From the NCBI GenBank assembly GCA_002389905.1, contig DGRE01000022.1:1-64000 (forward strand): a DNA stretch of 64,000 bases. Reading direction: 5' to 3'. Position numbers and translations under genes: made by a program. The notes under the pieces were generated by a model that was not told the origin of the DNA, made no database searches, and worked only from the letters and a program-made list of their open reading frames with translations. Of the stretch, positions 25,129 through 31,447 are shown piece by piece; position 1 is the first letter of the stretch; every line of letters starts with the position of its first letter. Source of the DNA: Hungatella sp. UBA4396. Lineage in GTDB: Bacteria > Bacillota > Clostridia > Lachnospirales > Lachnospiraceae.

Positions 25129-25995
25129 ATGTCCATTAAATCATTGATTATTTTCGTTACTGTATACAAAGAGGAAAGTGTCACTGCCGCTGCCAAAAAG
25201 CTGGAATTGAGCCAGCCTGCTGTCAGTGCAGCCATTAAGGAGCTGGAGAACCGGTACCATGTGAGGCTGTTTGAACGCATGGGGCGGGGCATACAAAAGA
25301 CAAATGAAGCCCATCATTTATATGAATATGCCTCCCACATAACAGCCCTTTATCAGGAAATGGACAGCGACTTCAAAAAGCAGAAGCGGCCTTCCCCCCT
25401 GCGGATCGGCTCCAGCATCAGCATAGGCACCTGCCTGATGCCCGGATACATAAAAAAATACATGGAAACCTTTCACGCTCCCATGCCCTATATAAAGATC
25501 GACAGTTCAGATATCATTGAAAAAATGCTGCTGGAAAACAATCTGGACCTAGCCTTAATTGAAGGCTCCATCCATTCGGATAAGATCATGGCGGAACCTT
25601 TCACTAAGGACAGACTAATTCTGGTGTGCAGTCCCCTGCATCCTCTGGCCTCCAAAGGAATGGTGACCCTTGAGGATTTAAGGGAGGAACCCTTTCTCCT
25701 GCGGGAAAAAAACAGCGGAACCAGAGAGCTGGCGGAATCCACCCTTATGGTATGGGACTTTATCCTAAAGCCGGTACTGGAAAGCACCAGCACCACAGCC
25801 ATCATCAACGGGGTCATGGCTAACCTGGGAATCTCCATCCTTCCCGAGCGGATGCTGACAGAATCTATCCGAAGCGGCAGCCTGATCCCTTTGAAAATCA
25901 AAGGAATCGAATTCAAACGGGAGTACCGCATCATCTATCACCAGAACAAATACTTAAATCCCGATATCATCAATTTTATTGAATTAATAAAATAA
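25129..25995 (+). CDS. LysR family transcriptional regulator, likely of sulfur assimilation
   Basis: A 288-residue LysR-type regulator. The N-terminal winged helix-turn-helix covers about residues 1-60 (SVTAAAKKLELSQPAVSAAIKELENRYHVRLFER). The rest is the two-lobed effector domain (about 90-288, LRIGSSISIGTCLMP...). The start is the ATG at 25129 with CAGGAGG directly upstream; the frame continues 33 codons further 5' but without a site. It is divergent from the sulfate transporter operon. The operators found upstream of three sulfur operons are T-N11-A boxes of the kind LysR proteins bind, so it is the best candidate regulator. Its effector is unknown; O-acetylserine, APS or sulfide are possibilities. 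Confidence 0.85.
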   Translation: MSIKSLIIFVTVYKEESVTAAAKKLELSQPAVSAAIKELENRYHVRLFERMGRGIQKTNEAHHLYEYASHITALYQEMDSDFKKQKRPSPLRIGSSISIGTCLMPGYIKKYMETFHAPMPYIKIDSSDIIEKMLLENNLDLALIEGSIHSDKIMAEPFTKDRLILVCSPLHPLASKGMVTLEDLREEPFLLREKNSGTRELAESTLMVWDFILKPVLESTSTTAIINGVMANLGISILPERMLTESIRSGSLIPLKIKGIEFKREYRIIYHQNKYLNPDIINFIELIK

Positions 25996-26004
25996 TATTG
26001 AATT

Positions 26005-26061
26005 AACATAAAATCGAGCGCCAAAAGTTTTTTTCCTGCTTTTGGCGCTCGATTTTATGTT
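26005..26061. terminator. Bidirectional terminator between the LysR gene and the hcyD-like gene
   Basis: A perfect 23-bp inverted repeat, 26005-26027 with 26039-26061, around an 11-base T-rich loop. It starts just after the LysR stop and its right arm overlaps the end of the convergent peptidase gene. Confidence 0.88.
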
Positions 26062-26468
26062 ATGATTTTTATTTCATTTCTGCTTACATTTTTGTCCTTA
26101 TCAATATGAAATGCATTAAGAGCCGGCTCCTCCTCCATCAGTGACAGAATCAGATATTCGCTGGCGGAATCATAAGCAAGAAGTTTATCCTCCTCCGACG
26201 GTCTGGAAGGGGATTCCGGATGGGAGTGGAAATTGCCCAGCAGTTCCAGACCATTTTTACGGACATCCTTTACCGCAGCAAGCTGCTCTCTCGGATCCAT
26301 GGTAAAATGCTCCCTGCTCTCATCCATATTAATGAGAAGATACACCTTCTCAACAGTCTTGGTATCTCCCTCGATCCGGCCTGCAATCAGACCGCAGGCC
26401 TCATTGGGAAGCCCATCTTGGCAGTGCTTTAACATTTTTTCATAATCTTCTTTTTTCAGTATCAGCAT
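26055..26468 (-). CDS. hcyD: JAMM/Mec-type metallopeptidase for the sulfur carrier protein (HcyD-like)
   Basis: A 137-residue zinc peptidase of the M67 (Mov34/MPN) family. The JAMM residues are Glu23 (NEACG), His81 and His83 (HSHP), Ser91 and Asp94. In mycobacteria Mec frees cysteine from CysO; in Wolinella succinogenes HcyD trims the sulfur carrier HcyS before activation. The carrier encoded two genes upstream ends in GGGAF, so trimming after the diglycine is the likely job here, perhaps together with release of homocysteine. GGAGG precedes the ATG by 5 bases. It is the last gene of the metY operon and its 3' end lies in the bidirectional terminator. Confidence 0.85.
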   Translation of the reverse strand: MLILKKEDYEKMLKHCQDGLPNEACGLIAGRIEGDTKTVEKVYLLINMDESREHFTMDPREQLAAVKDVRKNGLELLGNFHSHPESPSRPSEEDKLLAYDSASEYLILSLMEEEPALNAFHIDKDKNVSRNEIKIIT

Positions 26469-26481
26469 ATGGCCTCCATTT

Positions 26482-27288
26482 CTACAGCTTCAGCTCACAT
26501 TCCGCCTGCTCATAATCAATAAGCTCTGTGATCTCCGGGTTTTCTCCGCACACGGCGCAGTGCTGATCTGCCGGAAGCTTTACAGTCCGAAACTGCATCT
26601 TCAAAGCATCATAAGTCAGCAGCCGTCCGGTCAGCAGGTCACCTTTTCCGACAATATATTTCACAGCTTCCATAGCCTGAAGACTTCCGATGACCCCACC
26701 CATGGCTCCGATCACCCCTGCCTGCTTGCAAGTGGGAACTGCATCCTTTGGCGGCGGATTTTTAAATACACAGCGGTAACATGGACCTTCTCCGGGCACA
26801 TAAGTCATAATCTGCCCCTGAAACCGGATGATTCCCGCATGGGAAAAAGGCTTTTTTGCCATGACACAGGCGTCATTGATCAGAAACTTGGCTGGAAAGT
26901 TATCAGTTCCATCAATAACAAAATCATAGTCCTTTATCAAATCCATGATATTTTCAGAAGTTACAAAGGTGTGGTATGTATGAACCGTAACCTCAGGATT
27001 AATGGCCTCCATAGTTTCTGCGGCAGATTTCACCTTTGCTTTTCCGATGTCTGCGGTAGTATGGATGACCTGGCGCTGAAGGTTTGATAAATCCACCTCA
27101 TCAGCGTCAGCAATACCGATAGTCCCCACTCCTGCTGCTGCCAGATACATGGCTGCCGGAGCTCCAAGACCCCCGGCTCCGATGATCAGCACCTTTGATT
27201 CCAGAAGCTTTTTCTGCCCCTTGACTCCCACTTCCTTTAAAATGATATGCCGGGAGTACCGCTCCAGTTGTTCGTTGGTAAATGCCAT
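26482..27288 (-). CDS. hcyF: E1-like sulfur-carrier adenylyltransferase (HcyF/ThiF/MoeB-like)
   Basis: A 268-residue ThiF/MoeB-family enzyme that adenylates the C-terminal glycine of a ubiquitin-like sulfur carrier, preparing it for thiocarboxylate formation. The ATP site GAGGLG lies at 37-42 and Asp129-Asn130 follow in GTDNFP. The zinc cysteines are Cys170/Cys173 (CYRC) and Cys244/Cys247 (CAVC), and the candidate catalytic Cys187 lies in PTCKQAG. No C-terminal rhodanese domain is fused, unlike many MoeZ proteins. The ATG overlaps the carrier stop by one base (TAATG), linking the two products. Position in the metY operon favours the methionine/homocysteine role over thiamine or molybdopterin. 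Confidence 0.87.
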   Translation of the reverse strand: MAFTNEQLERYSRHIILKEVGVKGQKKLLESKVLIIGAGGLGAPAAMYLAAAGVGTIGIADADEVDLSNLQRQVIHTTADIGKAKVKSAAETMEAINPEVTVHTYHTFVTSENIMDLIKDYDFVIDGTDNFPAKFLINDACVMAKKPFSHAGIIRFQGQIMTYVPGEGPCYRCVFKNPPPKDAVPTCKQAGVIGAMGGVIGSLQAMEAVKYIVGKGDLLTGRLLTYDALKMQFRTVKLPADQHCAVCGENPEITELIDYEQAECELKL

Positions 27289-27497
27289 TAAAAAGCTCCT
27301 CCTCCCATGAAATATAAAAATTCCACTTCATCACCGCTTTTTAAGACCGTTAATTCAAACCGTCCTCGTTCCAGAAAATCATCATTTAAAGTAACCGTCA
27401 CATACTCTGGATTCTCCACATCCTCCAAACGGATCAAATCCAAAATTGTAATTCCCTCTTCAAATTCCTTTTTATTTCCTGCTACTGTAATATTCAT
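27288..27497 (-). CDS. hcyS: Ubiquitin-like sulfur carrier protein with extended C-terminus (HcyS-like)
   Basis: A 69-residue beta-grasp protein of the ThiS/MoaD/CysO class. It opens with MNITVAGNKKEFEEG, has the central NDDFLERGRFELTVLKSGDEVEF and ends MGGGAF. Mature carriers end in Gly-Gly, so the final Ala-Phe must be removed before adenylation. The JAMM peptidase in the same operon could do this, as described for the HcyS/HcyD pair of Wolinella succinogenes. The thiocarboxylated carrier would then donate sulfide to O-acetylhomoserine on MetY. The start is ATG 27497 behind GGGAG; the longer frame overlaps the upstream gene. ThiS for thiamine is the alternative, but no thi genes are nearby. 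Confidence 0.83.
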   Translation of the reverse strand: MNITVAGNKKEFEEGITILDLIRLEDVENPEYVTVTLNDDFLERGRFELTVLKSGDEVEFLYFMGGGAF

Positions 27498-27520
27498 CTC
27501 AATTTCTCCCTTTCCCTTAA

Positions 27521-27766
27521 TCAATCCTCAACCTTTTGAACCACCAGTGTATAAGTATCATCCTCATTGGGGGACAGTTTTAAAATCTTATGTCCCTCTT
27601 CCTTTATGCTTCTGGGAACATTCTGAACCGCTTCCCCGTCATTTAAGCGGATGGAAAGAATCTGTCCGTCCTCCAGCTCCTCCAGTGCAACCTTGGCTTT
27701 TACAAAGGTCACCGGGCAAACCACATCCGTAATATCCACAGTGTCATCGATCTCATAGTCAGCCAT
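27521..27766 (-). CDS. TusA-like sulfurtransferase
   Basis: An 81-residue two-layer alpha/beta protein of the TusA/SirA family. The sulfur-carrying Cys17 lies in VVCPVTFVKAKVALEEL, with CPVT in place of the classic CPxP. The family relays sulfur as a persulfide. Between sulfite reductase and the carrier protein it probably hands sulfide-derived sulfur on within the pathway; related genes occur in other sulfur-carrier operons. GGAGGAGG precedes the ATG, and it overlaps the sulfite reductase end by 8 bases. Confidence 0.8.
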   Translation of the reverse strand: MADYEIDDTVDITDVVCPVTFVKAKVALEELEDGQILSIRLNDGEAVQNVPRSIKEEGHKILKLSPNEDDTYTLVVQKVED

Positions 27767-28622
27767 AATATGCCTCCTCCATTTTCTTAATAAATTCCTC
27801 TTCTCCTATCCGGTCTATGGTAAATTTAAACCGTTCCCCGGATTTTCCGTGTTCATCAAAGAACCCGATGGCAGCATCTGTCACCCGGAAAAGCTGTTCC
27901 TCTGAAGTCACAAGAGGAAGAGGGGAAAATCCTTTGCTGATGTGATTGCCGAAAAGCCCTCCAAAGGAAATGATATAGCCAGGCTTCGTATCCCATGCAT
28001 CAGTAGGACATGACTTGGCGCATCTTCCGCAGTCATTGCACTTGTCATAGTCCACAGCAACAATCTTATCTTTGATAGTAATGGCCTTTTCCCGGCACAC
28101 CTTTTCACAGACTCCGCAGAAAATGCACTTCTCTGGAATCCACTCCACATGAAGGGCACCTTTGATTCCCACGTCATTTTCCTCTGCCTTAAGACAGTTG
28201 TTCTGGCAGCCTGTAACCCCGAACTTGAATTTGTGAGGAAGCTCCCTGCCGAAATACTTTTCATTGAGCTTTACCGCAATATCATAGGTATCCACATTTC
28301 CGCTGGGGCAGATCTGATCTCCCTGGCAGGCGGTTATGGTCCTGACCCTGGGGCCGCAGATACCGGGCCTGCATCCGCCCTCTGCCAAATCTGCCTGCAC
28401 TGCCTCCACATCATCCAGTTTAATAAAAGGAATCTCAACGCTCTGGCGTGATGTCAGGTGGACATGCCCGTCTCCGTACTTTTCCGCCGCTTCTGCAATG
28501 GCTTTCAGATTTTCAGCGGTCAAATGCCCACCTACCACCTGAATTCTCAAAGAAAAGTTGTTCTTCTGTTTCTGCCGCATAAATCCGCCCTTTTTTAAGG
28601 TACTGTAATCCACTTTAGCCAT
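27759..28622 (-). CDS. Ferredoxin-fused siroheme sulfite reductase
   Basis: A 287-residue single-chain nitrite/sulfite reductase. The siroheme-[4Fe-4S] ligands are Cys99 and Cys105 (C-x5-C) with Cys139 and Cys143 (C-x3-C). A ferredoxin insert follows with two [4Fe-4S] sites, Cys166/169/172/176 and Cys195/198/201/205. It reduces sulfite to sulfide with six electrons, presumably from ferredoxin. It is far smaller than CysI or DsrA and belongs to the compact clostridial type. Sulfite is favoured over nitrite because the operon also holds metY and the sulfur carrier, and APS reductase elsewhere in the window makes sulfite. It starts 3 bases after metY. Confidence 0.87.
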   Translation of the reverse strand: MAKVDYSTLKKGGFMRQKQKNNFSLRIQVVGGHLTAENLKAIAEAAEKYGDGHVHLTSRQSVEIPFIKLDDVEAVQADLAEGGCRPGICGPRVRTITACQGDQICPSGNVDTYDIAVKLNEKYFGRELPHKFKFGVTGCQNNCLKAEENDVGIKGALHVEWIPEKCIFCGVCEKVCREKAITIKDKIVAVDYDKCNDCGRCAKSCPTDAWDTKPGYIISFGGLFGNHISKGFSPLPLVTSEEQLFRVTDAAIGFFDEHGKSGERFKFTIDRIGEEEFIKKMEEAYYG

Positions 28623-28625
28623 ATA

Positions 28626-29864
28626 TCATTCTCCCTCTACCGCCTGCTTAAAATCGGCCTTTAAATCTTCAATATCTTCAATGCCTACGCTGATCCTGAT
28701 CAGATCATCAAACACTCCTGATGCAGCCTTTTCCTGGGGTGTGCAAAAAAGGCTGATGGTGGAAGCCGGATGAATGACCAGGGTTTTGGTGTCTCCTACA
28801 TTTGAAACCAGAACAGGAATCGTCAGCCGGTTCATGATCCGGAAGGCCCGTTCCCTGGAACCTGCCCTCAGGGTGACAATGCCTCCGTATCCGTGGCTGA
28901 ACTGTTTTTCTGCCAGATGGTAATAAGGACTTTGGGGCAGTCCTGGATAATTAACTTCAATTTCCGCATCAAGCTGCTGTAAATAAAGGGCCAGATCCAG
29001 AGCATTTTTGCAGTGCCGCTCCATTCTAAGACCAAGGGTTTCAAGTCCCAGACAGTTAAGAAAAGCGTTCTGAGGAGAAAGACAGGCTCCCATGTTGCGG
29101 AACAGCCCTTTTCTCAACTTTGCAATATAGGCCATCTTTCCAAACTTAATGTAATCCGTCAGCCCCGGATACATTTCCTTTGTCCACTGGTAGGTACCGC
29201 CGTCTGTCAGGATTCCGCTGATGGCATCGCTGTTTCCGTTTATGTACTTGGATGAAGAGTTGACAACAATATCTGCTCCCAGACCAAGAACTTTCACAAG
29301 GTAAGGGGTTGCCGTGGTATTATCCATGATCAGAGGCAGGCTGTGACTATGGACCATATCAGCCAGGGCAGAAATATCCGTCACATCCAACTTGGGATTT
29401 CCGATGGTTTCTGCAAAGACCAGGCGGGTCCGCTCATTGATCTGCTCCTCAAAAGCCTCAGGAGAATTCTCCCTGGCATACCGGGTCTTGATTCCAAAGG
29501 CTTCAAAGTCCCGGAACAGGTCAATGGTCCCTCCATATAGGCCAGGAGCTGCAACGATTTCATCTCCGGCCTGCAATATATTTAAGAAAGCATTGGATAA
29601 GGCCGCCATACCGGAAGCACATGCCACACTTCCGATTCCCCCTTCCAGCATAGTCACCTTCTTTTCAAATGCTTCGATGGTGGGATTGTTAATTCTTGTA
29701 TAGGAATAACCAAATGCCTTATTCTCAAAAATCCGTTCCAGCTCCTCTGCGCTTTCATGGCTGAATGCACTGGACTGGTAAATCGGAACCAGGGTAGCAC
29801 CGGTAGACGGGTCTTTGCCTCCTGCTTCATGTAAAAGAGCTGTATTAAAACCAAAACTTTCCAT
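28626..29864 (-). CDS. metY: O-acetylhomoserine sulfhydrylase (MetY type)
   Basis: A 412-residue cytosolic PLP enzyme of the Cys/Met metabolism family that makes homocysteine from O-acetylhomoserine and a sulfide donor. The Schiff-base lysine is Lys206 in VNSSSKYING, and YSYTRINNPT, ACASGMAALSNA and MDNTTATPYL are family blocks. Cystathionine gamma-synthase is the main alternative, but the downstream genes for sulfite reduction and a sulfur carrier point to direct sulfhydrylation, with the carrier thiocarboxylate as likely donor. It is the first gene of the six-gene operon, about 50 bases behind a SigA promoter carrying the shared operator. Confidence 0.9.
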   Translation of the reverse strand: MESFGFNTALLHEAGGKDPSTGATLVPIYQSSAFSHESAEELERIFENKAFGYSYTRINNPTIEAFEKKVTMLEGGIGSVACASGMAALSNAFLNILQAGDEIVAAPGLYGGTIDLFRDFEAFGIKTRYARENSPEAFEEQINERTRLVFAETIGNPKLDVTDISALADMVHSHSLPLIMDNTTATPYLVKVLGLGADIVVNSSSKYINGNSDAISGILTDGGTYQWTKEMYPGLTDYIKFGKMAYIAKLRKGLFRNMGACLSPQNAFLNCLGLETLGLRMERHCKNALDLALYLQQLDAEIEVNYPGLPQSPYYHLAEKQFSHGYGGIVTLRAGSRERAFRIMNRLTIPVLVSNVGDTKTLVIHPASTISLFCTPQEKAASGVFDDLIRISVGIEDIEDLKADFKQAVEGE

Positions 29865-29923
29865 CTCTGTCTCCCATCCTTTGTCTTATGACTTATTATC
29901 TATTTACTTTTTTTCATATCCCT

Positions 29924-29958
29924 ATATTACTTTTATTAACATACTTTGTCAATATGTT
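29924..29958 (-). promoter_or_regulatory. metY operon promoter with sulfur-operon operator
   Basis: On the minus strand, -35 TTGACA (29947-29952), 17 bases, -10 TAATAT (29924-29929). AACATA-N9-TATGTT at 29938-29958 covers the -35. Over 29 bases this region differs from the aprA promoter at a single position. Confidence 0.77.
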
Positions 29959-29990
29959 TATATGTATCAAATGAAAAATTTATAAAATAA

Positions 29991-30040
29991 AAATGACCCA
30001 AACCGGCTGCGGCTGACGGACAGCCAGGTTTGGATCATTT
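29991..30040 (-). terminator. Terminator after the CAP-domain gene
   Basis: AAATGA and CCAAACC pair with GGTTTGG and TCATTT around an inner GGCTG/CAGCC hairpin; a T-rich tract follows on the minus strand. Confidence 0.75.
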
Positions 30041-30055
30041 TATTAAGTTAAATAA

Positions 30056-30964
30056 TTAGTATGTAAATAACTGTACCCAGTACTGAGTTCCGGAGCCGTT
30101 CTGAACGTTTCCTACTCCAATGTGGGTGTAGCTTTTATTCATGATATTTGCCCGGTGTCCTGGGCTGTTCATCCATGCATTCATTACTTCCTTAGGAGTC
30201 TGCTGTCCCCATGCGATGTTTTCTCCTGCTCCCCTAAAGTCTGCTCCCTGCTCTTTTAAAGCGCTTGAGAAAGAACTGCCGTTAGGACGGGTGTGGTCGA
30301 ACTTGGACTGGATTTCTCTTGCTCTTACGTCTGCTGCCTTCTCCACGACAGGATCAATGGTAAGAGGAGCCAGGCCTTCTTTTGCTCTTTCTGCATTTAC
30401 GAGATCAACAACCTGCTGGGTGTAGGTTTTATTCTCTGTAGTGTCATTGCTGCCGGAACCGTTATCTCCTGAGCCATTGTTGCTGCCGGAACCGTTATCT
30501 CCTGAACCGTTACTGCTTCCGGAACCATTATCTCCTGAGCCGTTGTTGCTGCCGGAACCGTTATCTCCTGAACCGTTATCTCCTGAACCGTTATTGCTTC
30601 CGGAACCATTATTTCCTGAACCGTTGTTGCTTCCGGAACCATTATTTCCTGAGCCGTTATTGCTTCCGGAACCGTTATTTCCTGAACCGTTGTTGCAATC
30701 AGAACCATTCTTGTTTCCAGTATACTTGGGGAAATTAGATTTGGTGGAATTTCCATTTCCCAGTAAGTCGGCACATTTTTCATCAATTCCAAACTGCTTC
30801 AGCTTTGCTTTTAAATCCTCAACATTGCTTCCGTTAATTGTTACATAATTATTTCTTCCCGTGTTGCATTGACCGAAATACTTAGTCACCGCCGCATTGG
30901 CTGTAAGCGGTATCATGCTTGTTAAAGTAAGTGTGATCATCCCGAGTGCTGTTAATTTTTTCAA
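30056..30964 (-). CDS. Secreted CAP-domain (SCP/PR-1-like) protein with Asn-Gly-Ser repeat
   Basis: A 302-residue exported protein. Residues 1-24 are a signal peptide ending TANAA. A short N-terminal domain (25-90) with Cys33, Cys64 and Cys90 precedes a low-complexity linker of NNGSG/DNGSG units (91-172). The CAP domain (about 180-302) shows DLVNAERAKEGLAPL, the histidine in FDHTRPNG, GENIAWG and MNSPGHRANIM, like Bacillus YkwD. The CAP function in bacteria is unclear; surface or spore-coat roles are known. The start is TTG at 30964 with GGAGACG upstream. It is monocistronic with a terminator. Confidence 0.88.
   Translation of the reverse strand: MKKLTALGMITLTLTSMIPLTANAAVTKYFGQCNTGRNNYVTINGSNVEDLKAKLKQFGIDEKCADLLGNGNSTKSNFPKYTGNKNGSDCNNGSGNNGSGSNNGSGNNGSGSNNGSGNNGSGSNNGSGDNGSGDNGSGSNNGSGDNGSGSSNGSGDNGSGSNNGSGDNGSGSNDTTENKTYTQQVVDLVNAERAKEGLAPLTIDPVVEKAADVRAREIQSKFDHTRPNGSSFSSALKEQGADFRGAGENIAWGQQTPKEVMNAWMNSPGHRANIMNKSYTHIGVGNVQNGSGTQYWVQLFTY
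30449..30694 (-). repeat. Coding minisatellite in the CAP gene (15/18-base units)
   Basis: About fifteen tandem units encoding NNGSG or DNGSG, many arranged as 33-base doublets (five plus six residues), make up a 246-base in-frame array. Arrays like this change length by slippage, altering the linker between the two protein domains. Confidence 0.85.
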
Positions 30965-31069
30965 TTCTTTCGTCTCCTTTACTTTATTACAAATATGTTA
31001 CATTTTTGTTACAAGACATATCATAGCACTCTTTTTTCCATTTTTCCAGTGGAAAAAGGTGGAAATTTT

Positions 31070-31441
31070 TCACAAGAACTTTTTTAACTCTTCTGCATCC
31101 CTGGAAGATAATTTTTTCCCGCCTGTAAACGCAGCAACGAACTCACCGATTGAATTATGGAAGTCTTCTTCAATCAAACGTTTTACACACATTTGCTTAT
31201 ATTCCTCTTTGGTACATGCCGGAGTATATAAATAAGCCCGCATACTTCTTTTATTAGCCATGATCAACCCTGACTCCTGGAACTTGGCCAGATATGTGCC
31301 CACTGTCTGCTTTTTCCATTCCTTATCTAATTTCAGGTTGATTAAATCCATAATCTCTTTAAATGTGGCCGGCTCATCCAATTCCCAAAATATATCCATA
31401 ACCGCCTCTTCCGTCTTTGTCAGATCATAAAATCTATGCAC
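31070..31441 (-). CDS. BlaI/MecI family transcriptional regulator
   Basis: A 123-residue winged-helix repressor. LTKTEEAVMDIFWELDEPATFKEIMDLIN and KKQTVGTYLAKFQESGLI are the BlaI DNA-binding blocks, and the C-terminus is the dimer region where BlaR1-controlled cleavage normally inactivates the protein. The start is a GTG at 31441. It lies 6 bases after the antiporter gene and is probably cotranscribed with it. No BlaR1/MecR1 (M56) sensor or beta-lactamase is present here, so its signal and target are uncertain; self-regulation of the antiporter operon is possible. Confidence 0.85.
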   Translation of the reverse strand: MHRFYDLTKTEEAVMDIFWELDEPATFKEIMDLINLKLDKEWKKQTVGTYLAKFQESGLIMANKRSMRAYLYTPACTKEEYKQMCVKRLIEEDFHNSIGEFVAAFTGGKKLSSRDAEELKKFL

Positions 31442-31447
31442 AGTATT

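Noticed and set aside
29865..29937. SAM or other riboswitch upstream of metY
   Set aside because: The predicted leader is only about 50 bases, too short, with no conserved riboswitch core visible.
30449..30694. Regular repeats as a possible CRISPR array
   Set aside because: The units are contiguous, have no unique spacers and stay in frame within a gene.
30441..30848. Plus-strand ORF of LLPEPLSPEP repeats
   Set aside because: It is the antisense of the Asn-Gly-Ser repeat in the CAP gene; it has no ribosome site and the sense strand encodes a recognised secreted protein.
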